Shown: positions 1 through 8,883 of the stretch, in pieces
Layout: each line of letters opens with the position of its first letter
Numbering within the stretch: the first letter of the stretch is position 1
Source: Solibaculum mannosilyticum
Lineage (GTDB): Bacteria; Bacillota; Clostridia; Oscillospirales; Acutalibacteraceae
NCBI RefSeq assembly: GCF_015140235.1
Contig: NZ_AP023321.1
Span: 1,974,501 to 2,038,500 of the forward strand
Direction of reading: 5' to 3'
Length of the DNA: 64,000 bases
Program-made: the position numbers and the translations under genes
Notes under the pieces: generated by a model
What the model was told of the DNA's origin: nothing
The model's database searches: none
What the model saw: only the letters and a program-made list of their open reading frames with translations

Positions 1-509
1 ACCTCATCGGCTGCATCCTGGGTCATCTGGCAGCCGTCGGGGCCATAAGCTTTATAGCCGTTGTACTTGGCGGGATTGTGGCTGGCCGTCACCATAACGC
101 CGCCCTTGGCTTTGAAGTACCGGACGGCAAAGGACAGCACAGGGGTGGGTTCCAATTCCGGGAAAATGTGGACTTTGATGCCGTTGGCTGCAAAGATGGC
201 GGCGGTCTCCTTGGCAAACAGATCGGATTTGATGCGGCTGTCAAAGGAGATGGCCACGCTGGGCGAATCAAAGTTGTTGTTGAGATAATTGGCATAGCCC
301 TGGGTTGCACGGCGCACCGTATAAATGTTCATGCGGATGGTGCCCGCTCCGATGATTCCACGCAAACCGGCTGTACCAAATTCCATATCGGCATAAAAAC
401 GGTCCGTGATGGCTGTCTCGTCCCCTTCAATGGACTGGAGCTCTGCCGCCAGATCGGGATCCTCGACTGCTTTTTCTTTCCAAAGTGTATACAGTTCCTG
501 TTCTCTCAT
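1..509 (-). CDS. pgcA: Phosphoglucomutase/phosphomannomutase, N-terminal part (runs off left edge)
   Basis: This is the first ~169 residues of an alpha-D-phosphohexomutase, which interconverts hexose-1- and hexose-6-phosphates in the cytosol through a phosphoserine. The start ATG is at 509-507, and the N-terminus reads MREQELYTLW. An FGTAGLRG motif lies near residue 45, and the phosphoserine loop TASHNPAKYNGYK near residue 135, both diagnostic of the family. The rest of the gene is outside the window. It is transcribed divergently from the P-type ATPase and has its own promoter at 585-613. The pgcA symbol is by analogy with Bacillus; whether glucose- or mannose-phosphate is preferred cannot be read from this part. 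Confidence 0.92.
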   Translation of the reverse strand, partial: MREQELYTLWKEKAVEDPDLAAELQSIEGDETAITDRFYADMEFGTAGLRGIIGAGTIRMNIYTVRRATQGYANYLNNNFDSPSVAISFDSRIKSDLFAKETAAIFAANGIKVHIFPELEPTPVLSFAVRYFKAKGGVMVTASHNPAKYNGYKAYGPDGCQMTQDAADE

Positions 510-584
510 AAAATCCACCCTTTTCTCATGATATCAGGCATTTTGCACAGGGAATCGACAAATTAATAAAATTTATCTAGTTAT

Positions 585-613
585 ATCATAAGTCTTTCCC
601 GACATGATGTCAA
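585..613 (-). promoter_or_regulatory. Sigma-A promoter of the phosphosugar mutase gene
   Basis: On the minus strand, TTGACA (613-608) and TATGAT (590-585) are separated by exactly 17 bases. The predicted start point is about 70 bases upstream of the ATG at 509. Confidence 0.7.
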
Positions 614-662
614 GAAAAATGAAGGGACTTCCATGTCGAAATTGTTAAATTTTTTCTTTTCC

Positions 663-691
663 TTGCGTAGGCTCTCAAAAGATATTAGAAT
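663..691 (+). promoter_or_regulatory. Probable sigma-A promoter of the P-type ATPase gene
   Basis: TTGCGT (663-668) and TAGAAT (686-691) have a 17-base spacer. The resulting leader to the TTG start at 767 would be about 70 bases and shows no recognisable riboswitch. The rest of the 510-766 gap is AT-rich divergent promoter DNA. Confidence 0.55.
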
Positions 692-766
692 AGAAATGTT
701 TACTAATTTTCAAACAGTCACATACTAATACATAGATACAAAATAAGAAAAGGGAGGAAATCCGAT

Positions 767-3424
767 TTGATTTGGCATAACCGCTCCATCGAGGATATCG
801 AAAAGGAGCTACACACATCCGCTACCCGTGGACTTACCCAATCGGAAGCCGCCGCTCATCTGGATACCTACGGCCTCAACCGTCTGACAGAACGTAAAAA
901 GAAAACCTTCTTGCAGCGTTTCCTCGAGCAGATGAAGGATTTTATGGTCATTATCCTGCTTATCGCCGCCGCTGTATCGGCCGTCCTGACCATCGTGGAG
1001 GGGCACAACGATTGGCTGGAGCCCATTATTATCATCGCCATTGTACTTCTCAACGCCTTTTTGGGCGTCATCCAGGAGTCCAAAGCTGAGGCGGCTCTGG
1101 AAGCCCTGAAGGGTATGTCGGCCCCCAATGCAAAGGTTTTACGGGATGGCATTGTGTCGGTCATCAATGCCGAACAGCTGGTGCCCGGCGACATCATTCT
1201 GCTGGATGCCGGTGATTTTATACCGGCCGACGCCCGCCTATTGGAATCGGCCAGCCTCAAATGTGAGGAATCGGCCCTCACCGGCGAATCCCTGCCGGTG
1301 GAGAAGGATGCTTCGGTCATCGTGGATGAGATCGCACCTTTGGGGGATCGGGTCAACATGGTGTACTCCGGCTGCTCGGTGACCTACGGCCGCGGCAAAG
1401 CCATGGTGACCGAAACCGGCATGTCCACCGAAATGGGACGCATCGCCTCCATGCTGAACAATGAGTCGGAAAACCAGACCCCTTTGCAAATCAAGCTGGC
1501 TAAGCTGGGCAAGACCTTGGGACTACTTGCCTTGGGTATCTGCGCTGTTCTGTTTGTGTACGGCATTGTCACAGGACAGGGGCTATTCGACATGTTCATG
1601 ACGGCGGTATCCCTGGCCGTGGCAGCCATTCCAGAAGGGCTTCCCGCCATTGTCACCATCGTACTGGCCATGGGTGTCCGGCGTATGGTCAAGAAAAACG
1701 CCATTATCCGCCGTCTGCCTGCGGTGGAAACATTGGGATCGGCCTCGGTCATCTGTTCGGATAAAACCGGTACCCTCACCCAGAACCGCATGACGCTGAT
1801 GGAAGTGTATACTAGAGGCAAAACACTTGATTTGTCCGACAGCAGCCATGAGGGCATCCAGGCTCTCCTGCGTTTGGGCGTGCTGTGCAACGACGGACGC
1901 GTGGAAAAAGGCGAGGACGGCACCTTCAAGCACGTGGGGGATCCTACCGAGACCGCCTTAGTGGCCGCCGGCTTACATTTCGGTATCGACAAAGGAAAGC
2001 TGGAAACCGAATATCCCCGCGTTTCGGAGATCCCCTTTGATTCCGACCGCAAGCTGATGACCACCGTCAATTACATCGACGGCAAATATGTCGCCATCGT
2101 CAAAGGCGCTCCGGATATTCTTCTCTCCCGCTGTGTGGACGGCCATCCGGAAGAGGCCCTCAAAGTCAACGATGAAATGGCCTCCCGGGCCCTGCGCGTA
2201 CTGGCCATCGCCTATAAGGATCTGGATGCCATTCCAGTGGATCCTCAGCCTCAGGACATCGAACAGGGGCTTCATTTTGCAGGACTGGTGGGGATGATCG
2301 ATCCGCCCCGTCCGGAAGTCATCGACGCCATCAAAACTTGCAAAGGCGCCGGCATCCGTCCCATTATGATCACCGGCGATCACATCGCCACTGCGTCGGC
2401 CATCGCCAAGGAACTGGGCATCTTGGAGGACGGGCAACAGGCCATTACCGGCGCCCAGCTGGCCCAGCTCTCGGAGGAAGAGCTCCGTGAGAACATCCGA
2501 AGCTATTCGGTCTATGCCCGGGTTTCCCCGGAGGATAAGATCCGCATTGTCAAGGCGTGGCAGGATACCGGTGAAGTGGTCTCCATGACCGGCGACGGCG
2601 TCAACGACGCTCCAGCCCTCAAGGCTGCCGACATCGGATGCGCTATGGGCATCACCGGCACAGACGTCTCCAAAGGGGCTTCCGATATGGTGCTCACTGA
2701 CGATAATTTTGCCACCATTGTCTCAGCCGTACAGCAGGGACGCGGCATCTTCGACAACATCCGCAAAGCTGTTATCTTCCTCTTGAGCTGTAATTTAGGT
2801 GAAGTCTTGGCCGTCTTTGTTTGTATGCTTTTGTTCGGCCGCTCCCCTCTTTTGCCCATCCATCTGCTGTGGATCAACTTGGTAACCGATAGTCTTCCCG
2901 CTTTGGCGTTGGGTATGGAGCCGGTGGAATTCGATGTGATGAACCGCCGTCCACGCGCTAAAAATGAAAGCATTTTTGCAAACGGCATGGGATGGGCCGC
3001 CGGTCTACAGGGTCTGATGTTGGGCGCCATCACCTTAATGGCCTATTGGCTGGGATGTTCCCATTTCTTCTCGGTCAGCGCCTTTGGATCCTCGGCAGAT
3101 CCGGCTCTGGGCCAGACCATGGCCTTTGGCGTACTGGCTTTGAGCCAGTTATTCCAGGCGTTCAACGCCCGCTCCAGACATTCCCTATTCCGTATCGGTC
3201 CCTTCTCCAACCGCTGGATGATCGGCGCTTTCTTTGCTTCCGCCGCCATTTTAATGCTGGTCCTTTTACTGCCTCCTCTGCGTTCCTTGTTCCAGCTGGT
3301 GGCTCTGCCTCTCCACGAATGGGAATGGATCTTGGCTTTATCGATTTCCCCTATCGTGCTGGTGGAACTCTCCAAATTCGTTTTATGGATCTCTCATAAG
3401 TGGAAAAATCGAGTCGATTCCTAA
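767..3424 (+). CDS. Cation-translocating P-type ATPase, Ca2+-type (P2A)
   Basis: An 885-residue membrane pump that uses ATP, through an aspartyl phosphate, to move cations out of the cytosol. It has an N-terminal cation-ATPase domain (LTQSEAAAHL near residue 25), the first membrane pair at ~60-100, and the actuator TGES motif. PEGLPA in M4, CSDKTGTLTQN with the phosphorylated Asp near residue 332, and TGDGVNDAPALK near 608 follow. M6 carries NLVTDSLPALALGME, and the C-terminal membrane helices end the protein. The M4 and M6 motifs are those of SERCA/PMR1-like Ca2+ pumps rather than heavy-metal P1B pumps, and no N-terminal CxxC domain is present. The start is TTG at 767, nine bases after GGGAGG, with no better ATG. 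A strong terminator follows. Ca2+ versus another divalent ion is inference. Confidence 0.93.
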   Translation: MIWHNRSIEDIEKELHTSATRGLTQSEAAAHLDTYGLNRLTERKKKTFLQRFLEQMKDFMVIILLIAAAVSAVLTIVEGHNDWLEPIIIIAIVLLNAFLGVIQESKAEAALEALKGMSAPNAKVLRDGIVSVINAEQLVPGDIILLDAGDFIPADARLLESASLKCEESALTGESLPVEKDASVIVDEIAPLGDRVNMVYSGCSVTYGRGKAMVTETGMSTEMGRIASMLNNESENQTPLQIKLAKLGKTLGLLALGICAVLFVYGIVTGQGLFDMFMTAVSLAVAAIPEGLPAIVTIVLAMGVRRMVKKNAIIRRLPAVETLGSASVICSDKTGTLTQNRMTLMEVYTRGKTLDLSDSSHEGIQALLRLGVLCNDGRVEKGEDGTFKHVGDPTETALVAAGLHFGIDKGKLETEYPRVSEIPFDSDRKLMTTVNYIDGKYVAIVKGAPDILLSRCVDGHPEEALKVNDEMASRALRVLAIAYKDLDAIPVDPQPQDIEQGLHFAGLVGMIDPPRPEVIDAIKTCKGAGIRPIMITGDHIATASAIAKELGILEDGQQAITGAQLAQLSEEELRENIRSYSVYARVSPEDKIRIVKAWQDTGEVVSMTGDGVNDAPALKAADIGCAMGITGTDVSKGASDMVLTDDNFATIVSAVQQGRGIFDNIRKAVIFLLSCNLGEVLAVFVCMLLFGRSPLLPIHLLWINLVTDSLPALALGMEPVEFDVMNRRPRAKNESIFANGMGWAAGLQGLMLGAITLMAYWLGCSHFFSVSAFGSSADPALGQTMAFGVLALSQLFQAFNARSRHSLFRIGPFSNRWMIGAFFASAAILMLVLLLPPLRSLFQLVALPLHEWEWILALSISPIVLVELSKFVLWISHKWKNRVDS

Positions 3425-3446
3425 ATCCAGATTGTTTCAAAACCAC

Positions 3447-3482
3447 AAAAGAGCCGCCAAATTAATTTGGCGGCTCTTTTTC
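3447..3482. terminator. Bidirectional intrinsic terminator
   Basis: A perfect 17-bp inverted repeat (3447-3463 with 3464-3480) is flanked by A and T runs. It can end both the rightward ATPase transcript and the leftward GH116 transcript. Confidence 0.85.
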
Positions 3483-3511
3483 GAGAGATTTTCCCTCTCG
3501 GGAAGTAACTT

Positions 3512-6500
3512 TTATTGAGTCACGTTTAACGGCAAGGTCATACAGTCATCCTGCCACTGTCCGGTTCCGGGATTGCGGGCCTGTACAGACAGCACACGCT
3601 GTCCAGCCGTTCCCAACGTGATCTCAAGGGACCAGATCTTGACTCCATCTTCCACTTTGACATCGGTCACCGTTTTGGTAATACTCAAGCCTCGTTCGTT
3701 AAAGATTCCCAGTTGGGTGATATTGGGAGTGGTCTCTACGGTAAACCGAATGGGTTCATTGACCTTTGCCATGTAGTTGCCGTACACGGAGACGATGCGG
3801 GTTTCCTCCGGCCGAGCCACTACATCCAGCACTGTTTGGACGCCAGAATCCTGGAAATCATGGGTTTTCGTCTTGTACCAGATATTAAGCGTACGGCCCT
3901 GGCCGGCTGTTCCGAGACTTGTGACCACAGTCCAGGTCTTAAACCCATCGGGATCATACACCGACTTGACCTTTAATAGGCCGAAGTTCCTTCCGTACTC
4001 ATTGCAAAGGGATAAGCCCACCACATCGCTGGTGGTGCGGATGGTCATGGTGATCTCTTCATTGACATCGTACTGGGCCGGATCCCGATCCAAGCTGACG
4101 CTCAGAACGCTGCTCTCCACAACCGGTTGCTCTTTCTCAAATCCAATCGACTGGATGTTGCCCAAGAAAATCAAGTTGGCTTTGCACACAAAGTAGATGT
4201 TCTGTAGGCCGGTCAACGGTTCCTCCAACTGGAGATCGGCTTCAAACCTTTGATAATCGTCCCAGCCGGCGGTGGGAGTGACGGCAATGGTTCCAATGGG
4301 TTGACCAGTGGGGCTGTCTTTGTAAACTTCAATGGTTCCGCCGTTGCAGTTATAGCTTTCCAAAACCGATACGTCGGCGTACACTTTGCCGTTTTGCAGG
4401 CCTTCCTCGCCAAAGTCCAAGCGGTTAAAGCCCAGCCAGTTGCCATTTTCGACATACTCCATGCAGCTGCCGTCGGCATGTTCTGTAATACGGCCGGATT
4501 TGATGGAATATTCCGTGGCTGAAATGGTTTCATAGGCCGAGCGGGCGCCGGTGGTATTGGCAAACGCAAACGACCGGACGTTGCCCAAAAAGACCAGGTT
4601 GGAATGGAAGACCAGATAAATATCTTGGTCGCCGGAGATGGGCTGCTGTAAGCCGATTTTCCCTTCAAACTGGACGTAGTCGCTCCAAGTCCCCGTGGGG
4701 GCAATGGTCACAGTACCCATCAAATCGCCGTCGGGACTTCCGCGGCGGACTTCTACGGTACCGCCGTTGCAATTGCCGCTTTCTTCCACAGCGGCTTCCA
4801 CCAGGACAGTGCCTTCCTGGAAGTTCTCGCCAAAGTCCAGCTCCGAGAACTTGAGCCAGTTCCCATCTTCCACGTACTCCATACAGCTGCCGTCGCCGCT
4901 CTCCACGATGCGGCCGGATTTCTCGTTGTACTCGGTGGCCATAAAGGTATTAAAGGCCGATTTCTCAAACTGGAAGGAAATCAGGTTGCCCAGGAAGGTG
5001 GAGCTGGAACGGAATACCAAACAGATATTCTGTTTGCCTGCCAGCGGTTCGGAAAGGGAAATGGCGCCGGTGTAGGGCTGATAATCGTCCCAATCGCTGG
5101 AGGTTCCTACTTGAACAGTGCCAAGCAATTGGCCATTTTCTGAATCTTTGCGGACCTCTACGGTGCCGCCCTGACAGACGTCATTGTTAGGTCCGCCGAT
5201 CATACAGGTGATGGTACCGTCTTGGAAGCCAGTTTCTCCAAAGTCAATGGATTTATACAGGATGGAGTTGTTGTTTTCAATATAATCCATACAGTCGCCG
5301 GTCTGATGGACGTTGCCCGAACGTCCCGCATAGTCCACCGCGCGGATGGATTCATAAGCATCCAGCGGCTCAAACATACGGTTTTGCGGCACAAACTCAG
5401 GCGTCTGAGAGGTGCTCCACCACATGAATTGCACCAGGCCTCCCTGGCTCGCATCGTTATTGGTGTAGGTAAGTTCAATGGGATACAGCTGATTGGCTGA
5501 CAGGTTGACCTGATAGACGTTGAGGGTGCAGCCCTCGGGGACCTCGATAGTGCCGTTGTTGGTGGAATGTACAAATTCGCTCTCTTCCACCTTTTTGCCG
5601 TCAAAGATCAGTTCCATGTCGCCCTTGACCACAAACCGCAGTTCATAGGTCTGATCGTAACTGGGTAAAATGCTTCCCGAATAGGTGGCGGTATAGGAGT
5701 TTTCTCCGCTTTCCCCGGTGGGGTTTTCTCCAGGTTCCCACTTATAATCGATCTCACAGGTTCCCTCGGTTTTGACCAGGTTGGCGTTGTTTGCCTCGGT
5801 TCCCGTGTAATAATTGGCCTCCAAGCCGGTACCGTCGGCCGTCTTGGAATAATGGACGTAATTGGGATCATATTTGGGCATAGGGGTGAGATTTTTATCC
5901 AGCGTTACATTGCAGGCAAAATCATCCATAAAGCCGGACAGATCCAGCACATTGCCCTCTTCCACAGTGAAGTCGATGTCGTGGACGGTGGTTTCCGAAG
6001 AAGCCGTGCCGTTGGGGGTGATGTTGAGGGTGTCGAAGGTGATGGGATCTTCTCCTTCTTCGTAAAAGGTCTTGGTGATGGTGTAGGTGGCTTCCCCAGT
6101 GCTCTCATCGTAAACCAGTTCTGCCCAATACTTGGGATAGTAAAGGGGCGTCACCAGTTGATCCGTGCCGGGAATGGTGCTGGGACCAAGGGTCAAGGTA
6201 TGGTTGGGAGCATCGATAGACGAACCTGCCAGCACATCGTTGATGAACCATACCACCGGGGCGGTCATGTAGGTGGAATAGGCCGGGTTCCACAGGTTCT
6301 GTGTCCAGGTGTAACCCTGGCGGAGATTGACCAGCTGGGTGTGTTCCAGCACCTCAAAACCGTCCTCCACATAGCCAGCTTGGATGGCCGCCATGCCGCC
6401 GTAGCTGTCCAGATAGAAGGGCCAACAGCGGGACCCGGCATTGTCCAGCGATCTCTGTGCCTCCATGTCGTAAACCTTGGGGGCAAAGTAATCGCCGGTC

Positions 6501-8557
6501 TGCTGGATGGAGGTGGTGATGAACTTCTTCATGTGGGAGACAAAATTCTCAAAGGGGATCACATCGCCAAATCCGGAATAGCGGCTGATGAACTGGCCGG
6601 CCATGGCGCCGGAGAACATGATGTTCTCCATGACGGTACCCTCTTGGCCGTCAGAGGCGATGTACTCCGGATCGCTGCCGAAGGAATAGAAGCCAAGTCC
6701 ACTGTCGTCTTGGATATAGAGCTTCTCCACGTCGGCCGCCGTTAGATCGTAAAGACGCGCGTATTGGGCGGCGTCCTCTTCCTGGCCGTTGATCAAGGCA
6801 ATCTCCTGGGCCATATCCAACATATTGAGATAGACAATGCCCGAGAAGATCAGGATATCCGGATGGGTATAATCGTCGTATGTTGTATAGTAATTGGGGT
6901 AGTTGGTGCCGGGTTCGCATTTGCTCTGGATGAAGGCCATAGAGTCCTTCATGACGTCATAGTACTGGACGAGGTCGGTGTCGTCGCCGGTTTGGCGGTA
7001 GTAGTTGAGCAATTGCAACATCCAAGCGCCGGTGTTGTCGATCATGCTGCCGTTGGGGGTGGGGTTATATTTGTTGTCGGGGTCGGAATCGGACATACCC
7101 ACATAATAGTGGATGTCGTAATGCTGGATCTCCCCGTTTTCCCCTAGGACGTTGGAGAACTGGCGGTTCTCATTGACGTTGAGCTCAGGGAACAGCTTTT
7201 CATAAAACGGATGGGACGCCATCTTCTGGTCCATGGTACCGCCCAGGCCGCCCATTTCACCTTCCAAGGTGGTAAAATTCATCCGCTTGTTGAGCACGCC
7301 GTTGGTGAACAGGGCGCAGCTGCTGTTGATCTCCTTAAACTTGAGCCAATCGGGCATGTTGCTGTCCAAAATAGGCTGCTGCCACTCCAGAATGCCGTCG
7401 TAGATGTGCTCTCCATTTTCGGTGGCGTAGGAGGCCAATTCCTCTATACTGGAGAAGAAGTTGTGGTAGTATTTGTTATAATCGGAATTGGGAGCCTTGC
7501 TGGCGATCTGATCCATATCCTCTTGGGTGTATTCCGGCATATACCATGCCACCAGGAAACGGACGGTCTTGGTTTCCCCTGCGTCAACCGTGGCGCTCAC
7601 CGCCACGGCGCTGCCGTTGGTGGGCTGGCCGGCCTGCTGGGTGCTGCTGCTCAAGGCCACTTTTCCTTCGCCCGACGATTGGAATTCACCGTTTTGAACA
7701 AACTCATGGAGGGCGTTCTGATCCCCTAACTGGTAGCTCTTCAGGGTGGAAACTTCGGTATCGTCGGTGTCTTCGGCCAAAATGACAAAGTCGGTGTTGT
7801 AGTTTTGGAAGGTCATTTTGTTGGGGATGATGGTTTTATCCGCAGACTGCTTGACACCCTTCCAGGATCCAATGGTAATGTCCTCGGCGGTGGTATCGGG
7901 AGAGGTCATGTTGTACCAATCGCCCGATTCGCCGTCTGGGTTAAAGTTTGCGTTATTGTAATTGTTGGTATCCTTGATGCCGCGGCCGATCAGGTCGGCC
8001 CAAGCAAACAAGGCGCTCATTTTCTGCGGCTGGTCGGAATCGTTGGTCAGTTCCACCTCATACCATGCCACTGGCAAAGAGGAGTCCTGAACGTTCTGGG
8101 CCACTACACCGGAATAGGCGTTAAAAGAGGCATTGGCGATTCCGCTCTCTTTCGCGTTTTCAAAATCCAACTCCAAGCGGGGGAACAAACCAGTGTAGTA
8201 AGAATCGGAGTATCCCTGCATGCCGTACTTGGTGTCGTTATCCCGCTGGAGACGGGCTGCCCGGCCGCTTTGCCAGGCGGCTAAGAACATACCGTCCGAG
8301 GAATCTACAAAGGATTTGTGGATGTTGTTAATACAGTTGCGGGTGAACTTTCCTTCCGGAGAAATCTCATAGTAACCGACACCGGTGCCTCCCAAAGGCA
8401 CGCCGCTGGGGCCGGTGTGATTTTCCAGCCTCATGTAGTTGATGTTGGCATCCTGGGGGCTGTCGGTAGCCGGTGTCGCCAAGGCTGCAAAGGGCGCCAT
8501 GGTCACCGTCATGAGAACAGCCAATGCTCCCGCTAACAGCCTTTTCATTCTCTTCAT
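3512..8557 (-). CDS. Giant secreted GH116-like beta-glucosidase with PA14, three CBM6-like and two C-terminal beta-sandwich modules
   Basis: A 1681-residue exported protein with a Sec signal peptide at 1-27 (cleavage after ALA). GVPLGGTGVG at 52-61 opens a GBA2/DUF608-type N-domain, followed by an alpha-barrel catalytic domain to about 820. The TLEGEMGG segment near 430 sits where GH116 enzymes carry the nucleophile Glu. The acid/base Asp is less clear because the usual YDTW signature is not obvious. A PA14-like domain follows at ~913-1060, then three CBM6-like repeats (~1070-1200, 1202-1332, 1340-1474). Each repeat has CMEY/CMDY, GGTVEVR-type and FLGN elements. Two related beta-sandwich modules close the protein (~1482-1577, 1585-1680). 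There is no LPXTG or SLH anchor. The start ATG at 8557 follows GAAAGGATG. The gene is monocistronic. Family-level activity is glucoside hydrolysis; the real substrate is unknown. Confidence 0.82.
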   Translation of the reverse strand: MKRMKRLLAGALAVLMTVTMAPFAALATPATDSPQDANINYMRLENHTGPSGVPLGGTGVGYYEISPEGKFTRNCINNIHKSFVDSSDGMFLAAWQSGRAARLQRDNDTKYGMQGYSDSYYTGLFPRLELDFENAKESGIANASFNAYSGVVAQNVQDSSLPVAWYEVELTNDSDQPQKMSALFAWADLIGRGIKDTNNYNNANFNPDGESGDWYNMTSPDTTAEDITIGSWKGVKQSADKTIIPNKMTFQNYNTDFVILAEDTDDTEVSTLKSYQLGDQNALHEFVQNGEFQSSGEGKVALSSSTQQAGQPTNGSAVAVSATVDAGETKTVRFLVAWYMPEYTQEDMDQIASKAPNSDYNKYYHNFFSSIEELASYATENGEHIYDGILEWQQPILDSNMPDWLKFKEINSSCALFTNGVLNKRMNFTTLEGEMGGLGGTMDQKMASHPFYEKLFPELNVNENRQFSNVLGENGEIQHYDIHYYVGMSDSDPDNKYNPTPNGSMIDNTGAWMLQLLNYYRQTGDDTDLVQYYDVMKDSMAFIQSKCEPGTNYPNYYTTYDDYTHPDILIFSGIVYLNMLDMAQEIALINGQEEDAAQYARLYDLTAADVEKLYIQDDSGLGFYSFGSDPEYIASDGQEGTVMENIMFSGAMAGQFISRYSGFGDVIPFENFVSHMKKFITTSIQQTGDYFAPKVYDMEAQRSLDNAGSRCWPFYLDSYGGMAAIQAGYVEDGFEVLEHTQLVNLRQGYTWTQNLWNPAYSTYMTAPVVWFINDVLAGSSIDAPNHTLTLGPSTIPGTDQLVTPLYYPKYWAELVYDESTGEATYTITKTFYEEGEDPITFDTLNITPNGTASSETTVHDIDFTVEEGNVLDLSGFMDDFACNVTLDKNLTPMPKYDPNYVHYSKTADGTGLEANYYTGTEANNANLVKTEGTCEIDYKWEPGENPTGESGENSYTATYSGSILPSYDQTYELRFVVKGDMELIFDGKKVEESEFVHSTNNGTIEVPEGCTLNVYQVNLSANQLYPIELTYTNNDASQGGLVQFMWWSTSQTPEFVPQNRMFEPLDAYESIRAVDYAGRSGNVHQTGDCMDYIENNNSILYKSIDFGETGFQDGTITCMIGGPNNDVCQGGTVEVRKDSENGQLLGTVQVGTSSDWDDYQPYTGAISLSEPLAGKQNICLVFRSSSTFLGNLISFQFEKSAFNTFMATEYNEKSGRIVESGDGSCMEYVEDGNWLKFSELDFGENFQEGTVLVEAAVEESGNCNGGTVEVRRGSPDGDLMGTVTIAPTGTWSDYVQFEGKIGLQQPISGDQDIYLVFHSNLVFLGNVRSFAFANTTGARSAYETISATEYSIKSGRITEHADGSCMEYVENGNWLGFNRLDFGEEGLQNGKVYADVSVLESYNCNGGTIEVYKDSPTGQPIGTIAVTPTAGWDDYQRFEADLQLEEPLTGLQNIYFVCKANLIFLGNIQSIGFEKEQPVVESSVLSVSLDRDPAQYDVNEEITMTIRTTSDVVGLSLCNEYGRNFGLLKVKSVYDPDGFKTWTVVTSLGTAGQGRTLNIWYKTKTHDFQDSGVQTVLDVVARPEETRIVSVYGNYMAKVNEPIRFTVETTPNITQLGIFNERGLSITKTVTDVKVEDGVKIWSLEITLGTAGQRVLSVQARNPGTGQWQDDCMTLPLNVTQ

Positions 8558-8811
8558 GTTTTCCAGTCATCCTTTCTTAATAAATCAATAAAAATGATAC
8601 AGAAAAAAATTGTAACTTTTCCTCCTTTCTTTTCACACATTATTAATTTATTTTCCTATTATATTTTATATCAATTTTTTCAATATAAAAGTATTTTATT
8701 AGACAAATAGTTTTATATCATGTAAAAATTCGCATGTATTCTTTAGTTAATTTTTCCCATTGAAAAATCCCTGTGAAATTCATACAATATGGATGCTTTG
8801 ATCTGAAAGGC
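8558..8811. other. AT-rich upstream region of the GH116-like gene
   Basis: About 250 bases of strongly AT-rich DNA. On the minus strand, TATAAT at about 8660 (within 'aaatataataggaa') and a GAAAGGAGG near 8625 suggest the promoter and leader of the 8557 gene. No clean -35 at standard spacing and no ORF were found. Confidence 0.4.
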
Positions 8812-8850
8812 AAAAAATAAGGAGTTTTTGTCAAAAAAACAAAAACTCCT
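8812..8850 (-). terminator. Intrinsic terminator after the 286-residue unknown gene
   Basis: A 12-bp perfect stem (8820-8831 with 8839-8850) and a 7-base loop are followed on the minus strand by a T-rich run (TATTTTTTG). Confidence 0.7.
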
Positions 8851-8883
8851 ATTAGGGAAATATTATTATAAGGCTTTTGTATA

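Noticed and set aside
698-766. Metal riboswitch upstream of the P-type ATPase
   Set aside because: The leader is too short and lacks conserved yybP-ykoY or M-box features.
767-3424. Heavy-metal (P1B) ATPase identity
   Set aside because: No CPC motif or N-terminal metal domain. PEGLPA and NLVTDSLPALALG place it with Ca2+-type pumps.
5852-6745. Open frame (297 codons) antisense to the GH116-like gene
   Set aside because: Lies wholly within the glycosidase gene and lacks its own start signals.
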